Positions 5,996 to 12,452 of a DNA stretch of 12,452 bases are shown here, piece by piece. The position numbers and the translations under genes were made by a program. How positions within the stretch are numbered: position 1 is the first letter of the stretch; the number at the start of each line of letters is the position of its first letter. The stretch covers positions 1 to 12,452 of the forward strand of contig DAHWBL010000429.1 in NCBI GenBank assembly GCA_027323595.1. Reading direction: 5' to 3'. The notes beneath the pieces are model-generated. The model was not told the origin of the DNA, did not search any database, and saw nothing but the letters and a program-made list of their open reading frames with translations. This stretch comes from Acetobacteraceae bacterium. GTDB lineage: Bacteria > Pseudomonadota > Alphaproteobacteria > Acetobacterales > Acetobacteraceae.

Positions 5996-6865
5996 ATGAA
6001 AATAATTCCTGGTCCCAATCCCGACACCCGCATCCCGACCTTCAAGATGCCGCCGGGAGCCTGTGATTCGCATTGCCATGTGTTCGGCCCGGCGGCGCGG
6101 TTTGCGTTCAGCGACGACCGCAGCTACACCCCGCCCGACGCGCCCAAGGAGGCGCTGGCGGCGCTGCATGCCAGGCTTGGCATCTCGCGCGCGGTGATCG
6201 TGCAGGCGAGCTGCCACGGCACCGACAACAGCGCGGCGATCGACGCCATCGCCTGGTCGGGCGGGCGTTGGCGCGGGGTGGCGATCGTTGATGATCATGT
6301 CACCGACGCCGAGCTGGCCGCGCTGCATGAGGGCGGCATCCGCGGCGTGCGGTTCAATTTCGTCGAGCATCTGGGCGGGCGGCCGGACATGGCGGTGTTC
6401 AACCGCGTGGTCTCGCGGCTGCCGGGGCTGGGCTGGCACCTGGTGCTGCATCTGGACGCGCGCGACATCGAGGAGCTGGCGCCGATGTGCCGGGCGCTGC
6501 CGGTGCCGTTCATCATCGATCACATGGGCCGGGTGGAGGCACGCGGGGGGCTGGATCAGCCGGCGTTTCGCGCGCTGCTGGGGCTGATGGAACTGCCCAA
6601 TGCGTGGGTGAAGGTGTGCGGCTCGGAGCGGGTGTCCTCGGCCGGCGCGCCGTTCACCGACAGCGCGCCGTTCGCCGAGGCGCTGATCCGCGCGGCACCC
6701 GAGCGGGTGCTGTGGGGCACCGACTGGCCGCATCCCAATGTGGGCAAGAACATGCCCAATGACGGCGATCTGGTGGATCTGGTGCCGCTGTTCGCGCCCG
6801 ACGCGGCGCTGCGGCAGAAGCTGCTGGTGGATAATCCGGCGCGGCTTTACGATTTCACCGACTAG
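5996..6865 (+). CDS. LigI-like lactonase (2-pyrone-4,6-dicarboxylate hydrolase family, amidohydrolase superfamily)
   Basis: A 289-residue TIM-barrel hydrolase closely resembling LigI, which opens the ring of 2-pyrone-4,6-dicarboxylate (PDC) to 4-oxalomesaconate in protocatechuate/gallate meta-cleavage. Visible: CDSHCHVFGP with the HxH pair His26/His28, VIVQASCHGTDN, FIIDHMGR (His176) and WGTDWPHPN with the catalytic Asp243. Aligned to LigI from memory, Tyr44, Arg119 and Arg212 sit where LigI has Tyr49, Arg124 and Arg217, but His125 replaces Arg130, one of the substrate-carboxylate contacts. The true substrate may therefore be a different lactone. The start at 5996 has AGGA about nine bases upstream; an ATG at 5988 opens only a three-codon reading frame whose TGA overlaps this start. 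No other lig-pathway gene is near. A DctA-like transporter follows after 31 bases, so uptake plus hydrolysis of one substrate is likely. Confidence 0.85.
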   Translation: MKIIPGPNPDTRIPTFKMPPGACDSHCHVFGPAARFAFSDDRSYTPPDAPKEALAALHARLGISRAVIVQASCHGTDNSAAIDAIAWSGGRWRGVAIVDDHVTDAELAALHEGGIRGVRFNFVEHLGGRPDMAVFNRVVSRLPGLGWHLVLHLDARDIEELAPMCRALPVPFIIDHMGRVEARGGLDQPAFRALLGLMELPNAWVKVCGSERVSSAGAPFTDSAPFAEALIRAAPERVLWGTDWPHPNVGKNMPNDGDLVDLVPLFAPDAALRQKLLVDNPARLYDFTD

Positions 6866-6896
6866 AAGAGCAACAAACCGAGCGACGGGGCGGAAA

Positions 6897-8186
6897 ATGT
6901 CGAGTGTGAACGAGGCGGTGCCGACGGCGGCGCGCGCGTCCAGACCGTGGTACGCGCAGCTTTACGTGCAGGTGCTGATCGCCACCCTGGTCGGGGTGGT
7001 GCTGGGCTGGCTCGATCCGGGGCTCGGCGCGCAGATGAAGCCGCTCGGCGACGCCTTCATCCAGGTGATCCGCATGGTGATCGCGCCGATCATCTTCTTT
7101 ACCGTGGTGAACGGTGTCGCGCGCATGGGCGACATGAAGCGGGTCGGCCGGGTGGCGATCAAGGCGCTGGTCTATTTCGAGATCATCACCACCGTGGCGC
7201 TGGCGATCGCGCTGCTGATGATCAATTTGTGGCAGCCGGGCACCGGCATGCACATCGACCCGACGCGGATCGACACCTCCGGGCTCAAGACCTACACCGC
7301 CGCGAGCGAGCATCTGAGCACGGTGGCGTTCGTGATGAACATCATCCCCGGCACGGTGATCGGCGCGTTCGCCGCCGGCAACGTGTTGCAGGTGCTGTTC
7401 TTCGCGGTGCTGTTCGCCGCCGGCCTGACCATGCTGGGGCCACGCGGCGAGCCGTTGCTGGCGGTGATCGAGCTGTCGTCGCAGGTGATGTTCAAGATCG
7501 TCGCGATCATCATGTACACCGCCCCGATCGGCGCGTTCGGCGCGATGGCGTTCACCGTGGGCGCGTTCGGCGCGGGGTCGCTGGTGTCGCTGGGCGCGCT
7601 GCTGGCGGAGTTCTACATCGCGTGCCTGATCTTCATCCTGCTGGCGCTGGGGGCGGTGTCGGCGCTGGCGGGTTTTTCGATCCTGAAGCTGATCCGCTAT
7701 ATCGGCGACGAGCTGCTGGTGGTGGTGGCCACCACCAGCTCGGAGACGGTGCTGCCGCGGCTGATGCAAAAGCTCGCTGATGCCGGCTGCGAGGAATCGG
7801 TCGTCGGGCTGGTGGTGCCGACCGGCTATTCGTTCAATCTGGACGGCACCTGCCTGTATCTGGCCACCGCGGCGGTGTTTCTCGCGCAGGCCACCGACAC
7901 GCCGCTCACCTTGTGGCACCAGCTCGGGCTGATGGCGGTGCTGCTGCTGACCTCCAAGGGCGCGGCCGGGATCGCCGGGGCGGCGTTCGTGGTGTTGGCG
8001 GCGACGCTGGCCACGGTGCAGTCGATCCCGGTGGCGTCGGTGGCGCTGGTGCTGGGCATCCATCGTTTCATGTCGATGGGCATGACGCCGACCAACCTGA
8101 TCGGCAACGCGGTGGCGACGATCGTGGTGGCACGCTGGGAAGGCGCGCTCGATCGCACCCGGCTGCGTGCCGTGCTGAACGGTTGA
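6897..8186 (+). CDS. DctA-like dicarboxylate/amino acid:cation symporter (SLC1/DAACS family)
   Basis: A 429-residue secondary transporter of the inner membrane. Family landmarks in order: eight-helix-type hydrophobic pattern from residue 20; VVATTSSETVLPRLM (hairpin 1 serine motif); GYSFNLDGTCLYL (helix 7); LLLTSKGAAGIAGAAF (hairpin 2); and the helix 8 segment ending NLIGNAVATIVVARW. Length and most motifs match DctA, the H+/C4-dicarboxylate symporter. However, DctA's helix 8 SEARALTN is SMGMTPTN here, so the arginine equivalent to Arg397 of the archaeal homologue GltPh, which holds the substrate's distal carboxylate, is Met396. Classic succinate/malate transport is therefore doubtful. The start at 6897 has GGGGCGG at good spacing; an in-frame ATG at 6738 lies inside the lactonase gene and was not used. 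It is probably cotranscribed with the upstream lactonase. Confidence 0.92.
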   Translation: MSSVNEAVPTAARASRPWYAQLYVQVLIATLVGVVLGWLDPGLGAQMKPLGDAFIQVIRMVIAPIIFFTVVNGVARMGDMKRVGRVAIKALVYFEIITTVALAIALLMINLWQPGTGMHIDPTRIDTSGLKTYTAASEHLSTVAFVMNIIPGTVIGAFAAGNVLQVLFFAVLFAAGLTMLGPRGEPLLAVIELSSQVMFKIVAIIMYTAPIGAFGAMAFTVGAFGAGSLVSLGALLAEFYIACLIFILLALGAVSALAGFSILKLIRYIGDELLVVVATTSSETVLPRLMQKLADAGCEESVVGLVVPTGYSFNLDGTCLYLATAAVFLAQATDTPLTLWHQLGLMAVLLLTSKGAAGIAGAAFVVLAATLATVQSIPVASVALVLGIHRFMSMGMTPTNLIGNAVATIVVARWEGALDRTRLRAVLNG

Positions 8187-8192
8187 GCGCGG

Positions 8193-8200
8193 GGCGATAA
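8193..8200 (+). promoter_or_regulatory. Possible flagellar sigma28-like -10 element upstream of motB
   Basis: GGCGATAA matches 7 of 8 bases of the enterobacterial sigma28 -10 consensus GCCGATAA and lies 53 bases before the motB start, just after the transporter stop. No good matching -35 (TAAA-like) is found 11 bases upstream; only TGAA at a shorter spacing is present. A chance match is quite possible. Confidence 0.2.
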
Positions 8201-8253
8201 GGGGCGGTTAATCCGGCGCGTTCATGCTGATGCCTCTTTGACGGGGCAGGTTC

Positions 8254-9315
8254 ATGGCGGGCGGACGGGGCAAGGACGCGCAGGGCGGCAGGCCCATCAT
8301 CATCAAGCGCGAGGAGGTGGTGGAGGGCGGCCATCATGGCGGCGCGTGGAAGGTGGCCTACGCCGATTTCGTGACCGCGATGATGGCGTTCTTCCTGCTG
8401 ATGTGGCTGCTCAACGCCACCACCGAGGAACAGCGCCGGGGCCTGGCCGATTATTTCTCGCCGGCCAACATCTTCAGCCACACCTCGTCGGGCAACGGCC
8501 AGCCGTTCGGCGGGCGCACGCCCTACGCGGACGGCAACATGGCGTCCGATCGCGGTGCCGCGCAGATCGTCAATGGCCGCGTGCCGCCGCAGCCCGATGT
8601 CGAGGAGGATGACACCGACACGCCGGCCACCGCCCCGGTCTATCACCGTGACGGCACCACCGAGCCGTCGATCGCCGATCGCGATCGTGGCCGCGCGCGC
8701 GCGAACGCCCCGCCGGGCCATGCCGAGCGCGAGGCGCACGGCGTGGCCGGCGGCGCCGAGGCGGTGGGCCAGCAACAAAAGGAGCAACAGGCGCGCCAGC
8801 AGGCCGCGCATGAACGCGCCGCGCTCGAATCCGCCGCCGAACAGTTGCGCGCGCGCGTCGCCGCCGACCCCGAGCTGGCACCGCTCGCGCGCCAGCTCGC
8901 CATCGACATGACGCCGGAGGGGTTGCGCATCCAGTTGCTCGACGAGGACCAGATCGCGATGTTCGCCACCGGTTCGGCCGCGCCGAACGAGCGCGCGAAG
9001 CTGCTGTTGCAGAAAATCGCGCCGGTGCTGCAGGGGCTGAGCGAGAAAATCTCGATTTCCGGCCACACCGACGCCACCCCCTTCGCCGGGCGGGACCGCA
9101 GCAACTGGGACCTGTCCACCGAGCGGGCGAACGCCACCCGCAAGCTGCTGGTCGAGGCCGGGCTGCCCGAGGACCGCATCCGCAGCGTGACCGGCAACGC
9201 GGACCGCGACCCGCTGCTGCCGGCGGACCCGTTCGCCGCGGCCAACCGGCGGATCGCCATCACCGTGCTGCGGCAGACGCGCCCCGCCCCTGCCCCCACC
9301 CCGGATGGCAACTGA
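8254..9315 (+). CDS. motB: Flagellar stator protein MotB
   Basis: A 353-residue inner-membrane protein that with MotA forms the ion channel and anchored stator driving the flagellum. The N-terminus is typical of alphaproteobacterial MotB: a basic cytoplasmic tail, GGAWKVAYADFVTAMMAFFL with the proton-carrying Asp38 at the membrane helix entry, then LNATTEEQRRGLADYF. Residues about 80-205 are a low-complexity periplasmic linker rich in Arg, Glu, Gln and Ala, including a QQQKEQQARQQAA stretch likely to be helical. Residues about 225-340 form the OmpA-like peptidoglycan-binding domain (ISISGHTDATPF, NWDLSTERANATRKLL, AANRRIAITVL). The start has GGGGCAGG six or so bases upstream. motA follows after six bases. 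All key residues are present and protons are the expected coupling ion. Confidence 0.95.
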   Translation: MAGGRGKDAQGGRPIIIKREEVVEGGHHGGAWKVAYADFVTAMMAFFLLMWLLNATTEEQRRGLADYFSPANIFSHTSSGNGQPFGGRTPYADGNMASDRGAAQIVNGRVPPQPDVEEDDTDTPATAPVYHRDGTTEPSIADRDRGRARANAPPGHAEREAHGVAGGAEAVGQQQKEQQARQQAAHERAALESAAEQLRARVAADPELAPLARQLAIDMTPEGLRIQLLDEDQIAMFATGSAAPNERAKLLLQKIAPVLQGLSEKISISGHTDATPFAGRDRSNWDLSTERANATRKLLVEAGLPEDRIRSVTGNADRDPLLPADPFAAANRRIAITVLRQTRPAPAPTPDGN

Positions 9316-9321
9316 ACCGAC

Positions 9322-10188
9322 ATGACGACGATCGGTGGCTTCGTCTTTCTGCTCGCCTGCGTGTTCGGCAGCTACATCGCCTCGGGCGGCAGCCTTGGTC
9401 CGTTGATCGAGGCGATGCCGTTCGAGCTGCTGACCATCGGAGGGGCGGCGATCGGCACCTTCATCATGTCCAACTCGATGCACGACGTGAAACACACGCT
9501 TGGCGCCTTCAGCAAGATGATCAAGGGCGCGCGGTTCCACAAGATCGACTATGTCGAGCTGCTGTCGCTGCTGTATTTTTTCGCGCGTCTGGCCAACACA
9601 AAAGGCGCGATGGCGCTCGAACCGCACATCGAGAAGCCCGAGGACAGCGCGGCCTTCAAGAAATTTCCGAATATCCTGAAAAATCATCACGCCGCCGGAC
9701 TGATCTGCGACTATCTGCGCATGGTGGGCATGAACGCCGATGACCCCAACCAGATCGAGGACGTGATGGCGCGCGAGCTGAAAAAGACGCTGAACGAGGA
9801 GCTGCATCCCTCGCACGCCATGCAGGCGCTGGCGGACGGGCTGCCGGCGCTGGGCATCGTTGCCGCGGTGCTCGGCGTGATCAAGACCATGTCGCACATC
9901 AACGAGCCGCCGGCGGTGCTGGGCGCGATGATCGGCGGCGCGCTGGTCGGCACGTTTCTGGGCGTGCTGCTGGCCTATGGCATGGCCGGGCCGATCGCGG
10001 CGCGGATGAAGGGCGTCGTCGATGAGGAATCCAAATATTACGAGGTGATCCGCGCCGTGCTGGTGGCGCATCTGCACGGCAACGCGCCGCAGGTCAGCGT
10101 CGAGACCGGACGCAAGATGGCGCCCAACCAGCATATGCCGAGCTTTCAGGAGCTGGAGCAGGCGGTGCAGACCTTGCAGATCGCCTGA
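9322..10188 (+). CDS. motA: Flagellar stator protein MotA
   Basis: A 288-residue inner-membrane protein, the torque-generating partner of MotB. It has two N-terminal membrane helices (about residues 1-22 and 31-52), a large cytoplasmic loop containing the conserved basic and acidic stretch, and two C-terminal helices. The prolines important for channel function in the Escherichia coli protein (Pro173 and Pro222) correspond to Pro175 in DGLPALGIVAAVLGVIKTM and Pro224 in LAYGMAGPIAARM. Length fits the long alphaproteobacterial MotA type. The gene starts six bases after motB, so the two are translated from one message, with motB first. It ends at 10188, just before a small hairpin. No other flagellar gene is visible in the window. 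Confidence 0.95.
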   Translation: MTTIGGFVFLLACVFGSYIASGGSLGPLIEAMPFELLTIGGAAIGTFIMSNSMHDVKHTLGAFSKMIKGARFHKIDYVELLSLLYFFARLANTKGAMALEPHIEKPEDSAAFKKFPNILKNHHAAGLICDYLRMVGMNADDPNQIEDVMARELKKTLNEELHPSHAMQALADGLPALGIVAAVLGVIKTMSHINEPPAVLGAMIGGALVGTFLGVLLAYGMAGPIAARMKGVVDEESKYYEVIRAVLVAHLHGNAPQVSVETGRKMAPNQHMPSFQELEQAVQTLQIA

Positions 10189-10196
10189 GCGGCGGG

Positions 10197-10209
10197 GGCT
10201 TCCGAAGCC
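10197..10209 (+). terminator. Weak hairpin after motA, possible terminator
   Basis: GGCTTCCGAAGCC can fold into a 5-bp stem with a 3-base loop nine bases after the motA stop. It is followed only by GCTTTC, so the T-tract is poor. It may end or attenuate motBA transcription before the thioesterase gene, but the structure is short and could be incidental. Confidence 0.3.
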
Positions 10210-10235
10210 GCTTTCAGGGCTGCTAGCCTCTCCCG

Positions 10236-10649
10236 ATGACCGACCCCACGCCGCCAGTTCTGCACAGCTCGCCGATGCGCCGGATGCTGGGCATCGAATT
10301 GCTGGAGCTGCGCGAAGGCTTCGCGCGGATCCGCTATCGCCCCAACCCGGGGCACGCGAATTATTCCGGCATCCTGCATGGCGGCATCGTGATGACGCTG
10401 CTCGACGAGGCGGCCGGGATCGCCGGCTCGTGGGCGCCTGATCCGCAGCCGCCGCGCAAATCCGTCACCGTCGAGATGAGCGTGCATTTCACCGCCATGG
10501 TCGCCCCCGACAGCGCCTGGATCGAGGCGACCGGCGAGATCGTGCGTGGCGGGCGCAGCCTGTTCTTCGTGCGTTCGGAGGTGCGTGACACCCAGGGCGC
10601 CCTGCTCGCCTATGGCGCCAGCACCCATCGTTGGCGCGGCGGAAGCTAG
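10236..10649 (+). CDS. PaaI-family hotdog-fold thioesterase
   Basis: A 137-residue cytosolic protein of the PaaI/4HBT acyl-CoA thioesterase type, which hydrolyses CoA thioesters, often aryl- or short acyl-CoA. The family signature GHANYSGILHGGIVMTLLDE contains Asn42, His48-Gly49-Gly50 and Asp57, spaced as the catalytic Asn and Asp are in PaaI. The rest follows the hotdog pattern, with VTVEMSVHFTAMV as a core strand and ATGEIVRGGRSLFFVRSEVR near the end. Length is typical. The start at 10236 lacks a clear Shine-Dalgarno. It lies 47 bases after motA on the same strand and its stop is 3 bases from the end of a convergent gene. The substrate cannot be told; no CoA-pathway gene is adjacent. Confidence 0.9.
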   Translation: MTDPTPPVLHSSPMRRMLGIELLELREGFARIRYRPNPGHANYSGILHGGIVMTLLDEAAGIAGSWAPDPQPPRKSVTVEMSVHFTAMVAPDSAWIEATGEIVRGGRSLFFVRSEVRDTQGALLAYGASTHRWRGGS

Positions 10650-10652
10650 GCT

Positions 10653-11879
10653 TCAGGCCAGGGCCGGAAAGCGCCGAACCGCGGCCTGCGCGCCGACCAG
10701 CAGCTCGACCAGGCGGGCCCGGCCGATCTCGGGCAGGTCGGCACGGCCGGCGATGGCGTCCGCGGTGGCGGCGAGCGCTGCCTCATGCGCGCCGCCACCG
10801 CCGAGCGCGCGCCCGGCCGCATCGAGCCGGCGCACCTCGCGCAGCCGCGCTTCGAGCGGCACGAGGTGGGCGGCATCGGCGGTGGTGATCGCGGTGAGCG
10901 GACGCAGCACGTCGTCGGCGAGCGCGCTGGCCAGGCGCGCGCGGCCGGCGGCGACGAACTGACCGCTCAGCGTCGGGGCGATGCGCCGCGCCGCCGCGCC
11001 GCCATCGCGCAATGCCTCCAGCAGGCCGGCCGCCCGCTCCAGCTCCGCCGCCGCGTCGCCCAGCACGGCGGCGCGCACGTCGCCGAGCCTGGCTTCGAGC
11101 CGGGTGAGCACCATCGCCGGCGCGGCCTCGAGCGCACGGTGCTGCACCGGCTGGGTGGCCATCTGCCGCGCGATCAGCAGCACCGCCGCGCGATCCTCCA
11201 TCCGCTCCAGCAGCAGCGCGAGCGCCATCTCCCAGGCGACAGCCAGATCGGCCGGCTGCACCGTGGCGGCGGCGGACAGCAGCGCGCCCGGCAGGGTCTG
11301 GTCCAGCGGGTTGGTGAGGCGGCGGCCAAAGCCGAGGATCGGCGCGATCGCCCGCGCGAGGGCGGCGAGATCGGCGCCGGTCAACCCTGGGGTGGCGTGG
11401 GCGGCGGTGGCGATGGCGGCATCGAGATCGGGCCCGGCGAACAGGCGCGCGGCCTCGATCCAGAATTGTTCGGCCGGCTCGGCAAGGCGGGGCAGATCGC
11501 TCACCATCGCCTGGCCGAAATCGGCGGTGATGGCGGCGGCGCGCGGGCCGAGCCACAGCCGCACCGCCTCGGCGAGCGGCGGGATGGCGGTGCGCGGGAT
11601 GCTGGCGCTGCCGCGCTGCCACCCGCGCGCGCCGACCACCAGCGGATCGAGCGGCACGAACAGCAGCCGCATCAGCGTCAGCCGACGGTCCGGACGCAGC
11701 CGGCGCAGGGTTGGCCGCAGCGGCGAGAGCAGCGAATCCATCATCGCGTCGGTCTGCGGATCGCGCGGCAGATGTTCGAGAAGGCGCAGCACCTGGCCCA
11801 ATTTTTCGGGCTGTGCCTCGGCCAGGCGCCGGCGCAGGCCGCGCAGATCATCCGTCGGGGCGGGTGCGGGATCGGCCAT
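10653..11879 (-). CDS. Conserved-looking hypothetical protein, helical, unknown function
   Basis: A 408-residue protein I do not recognise. It is rich in Ala, Leu and Arg, has no cysteine, no signal peptide and no obvious membrane segment, and looks almost wholly alpha-helical, so it is probably cytosolic. The most distinctive stretch is near residues 60-105: RRLTLMRLLFVPLDPLVVGA followed by SIPRTAIPPLAEAVRLWLGP, which looks like a conserved packing motif. Later segments carry heptad-like helices, for example LLERMEDRAAVLLIARQMA and LERAAGLLEALRDGGAA. The start at 11879 (MADPAPAPTD) is preferred because the upstream gene's TGA ends two bases before it, the layout of a coupled pair; an in-frame start at 12086 would lie inside that gene. 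Codon bias matches the neighbours. It converges with the thioesterase gene, leaving no room for a separate terminator. Confidence 0.75.
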   Translation of the reverse strand: MADPAPAPTDDLRGLRRRLAEAQPEKLGQVLRLLEHLPRDPQTDAMMDSLLSPLRPTLRRLRPDRRLTLMRLLFVPLDPLVVGARGWQRGSASIPRTAIPPLAEAVRLWLGPRAAAITADFGQAMVSDLPRLAEPAEQFWIEAARLFAGPDLDAAIATAAHATPGLTGADLAALARAIAPILGFGRRLTNPLDQTLPGALLSAAATVQPADLAVAWEMALALLLERMEDRAAVLLIARQMATQPVQHRALEAAPAMVLTRLEARLGDVRAAVLGDAAAELERAAGLLEALRDGGAAARRIAPTLSGQFVAAGRARLASALADDVLRPLTAITTADAAHLVPLEARLREVRRLDAAGRALGGGGAHEAALAATADAIAGRADLPEIGRARLVELLVGAQAAVRRFPALA

Positions 11880-11881
11880 GC

Positions 11882-12452
11882 TCAGACGCTCAATTCGCGC
11901 ACGCGCTCGTTGCGCGCGATGAGCCCGAGGCTGCCGGCCGGGGCAACCGGGCGCGGGCGCAGGGCGAGGCCCGGCAGCTCGGATTCGGGGGTGAGTTGGC
12001 CGACCATCGGCGGCAGGCCGATCGCGAGGTCGGGCAGGCAGGCGGCGCGGGCGGCCTCGGTGTCGGCAAGGCGCCAGAGCAGGCACAGGCGTTCCCAGCC
12101 ATCGATGAGAAACAGCGCGCGCTCCGCCGCGTCGATCGCGGCGCGGGCGGCATCGGGTTCGGCAAGCAGGGACACCGCGGCGGCCGGCGCCAGACGGCAG
12201 GCCAGCGCCTGCGCGCCGCGGGCGGCCTCCAGCGTGGCGGCGGCGCGATTGGCCACCGCGCCGGCGGTCGCCGCGCCGGTCTGTCGGCCGAGCATGGCCG
12301 CCCAGTCCCGCAGGTCGCGTTCGAGCAGGGACACCGCGGCGAGCGTGCGCGGCAGCCAGGCCTGGTCGTTCGTGCCGCCGAAGCCGAGCGGGGCGAGGGA
12401 GGCGGCGAGCACGGCCAGCGGCTGGTTGGCGGCGGACAGGGTGGGAGCGGCG
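11882..12452 (-). CDS. Hypothetical protein, C-terminal part (start lies beyond the right edge)
   Basis: At least 189 residues are visible; the frame is open to the window end, so the start lies outside. A GTG at 12412 could be an internal start but has no special support. The visible part is Ala/Leu-rich and helical, with LPRTLAAVSLLERDLRDWAA, RALFLIDGWERLCLLWRLAD, and a C-terminal segment with many prolines ending ARNERVRELSV. No signal peptide or catalytic motif can be seen and I do not recognise the family. Its stop is followed after two bases by the ATG of the next gene (TGAGCATG), so both are almost certainly one transcription and translation unit and may act together. Confidence 0.65.
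   Translation of the reverse strand, partial: AAPTLSAANQPLAVLAASLAPLGFGGTNDQAWLPRTLAAVSLLERDLRDWAAMLGRQTGAATAGAVANRAAATLEAARGAQALACRLAPAAAVSLLAEPDAARAAIDAAERALFLIDGWERLCLLWRLADTEAARAACLPDLAIGLPPMVGQLTPESELPGLALRPRPVAPAGSLGLIARNERVRELSV

Noticed and set aside
5150..6733. Open frame of about 527 codons antisense to the glycosyltransferase and lactonase genes
   Set aside because: It spans two real genes and their gap, and the product has no recognisable domain.
6738..6896. Upstream in-frame start for the transporter at 6738
   Set aside because: It would overlap the end of the lactonase gene out of frame; the ATG at 6897 has a good ribosome binding site and gives the normal DctA length.
6855..8063. 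Open frame of about 400 codons antisense to the SLC1 transporter
   Set aside because: Composition is almost only Arg, Gln, His, Asp and Gly, a typical shadow of a hydrophobic membrane protein gene.
8238..8243. TTGACG upstream of motB as a -35 box
   Set aside because: It lies only 10 bases before the motB ATG, so no transcript starting from it could include the motB start and ribosome binding site.
8068..10134. Open frame of 688 codons on the minus strand, antisense to motB and motA
   Set aside because: MotA and MotB are unmistakable on the other strand; the antisense product is low-complexity and His/Arg-rich.
11880..12086. Upstream in-frame start at 12086 for the 408-residue hypothetical protein
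   Set aside because: The added 69 residues are Arg/Pro-rich shadow sequence of the upstream gene, whose stop lies two bases before the chosen ATG.

Overview
The window is GC-rich, tightly packed bacterial DNA. It reads as an alphaproteobacterial chromosome, probably from the Rhodospirillales/Acetobacteraceae side. That placement is inferred from the MotA/MotB subtype, a thioredoxin reductase gene flanked by Lrp-type and LysR-type regulator genes, and the strong G/C bias at third codon positions. No RNA gene, insertion sequence, phage gene or CRISPR array is visible.

Left part (1-3557, minus strand). Reading leftward from trxB (2589-3557) come an LsrB/VtlR-like LysR regulator (1588-2487), a complete periplasmic substrate-binding protein of an ABC importer (301-1494), and the first 69 codons of a second, nearly identical one cut off by the window edge. 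Both binding-protein genes carry the same upstream block, a TTGACA -35 box with a 17-base spacer, so gene and promoter appear to have been duplicated together.

Centre (3558-8186). A 298-base divergent intergenic region separates trxB from a rightward Lrp/AsnC regulator. Seven bases after that gene starts a membrane glycosyltransferase of the ArnT/PMT_2 (GT-C) type, whose C-terminus is an in-frame 30-bp tandem repeat. Next, after a 7-bp inverted repeat, come a LigI-type lactonase (amidohydrolase superfamily) and, 31 bases later, a DctA-like SLC1 symporter. Both resemble families that act on multiply carboxylated substrates, and each seems to lack one expected substrate-carboxylate-binding arginine: His125 replaces it in the lactonase and Met396 in the transporter. 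This pair is the most interesting candidate for an undescribed uptake and catabolic module.

Right part (8254-12452). The flagellar stator genes follow in the order motB-motA, the reverse of the familiar order, then a small hotdog-fold thioesterase. Convergent with it, with a 3-base gap, is a leftward pair of helical Ala/Leu/Arg-rich proteins of unknown function, the upstream one truncated by the right edge. Stretches between genes are short. The only one near 300 bases is 3558-3855, described as its own feature.
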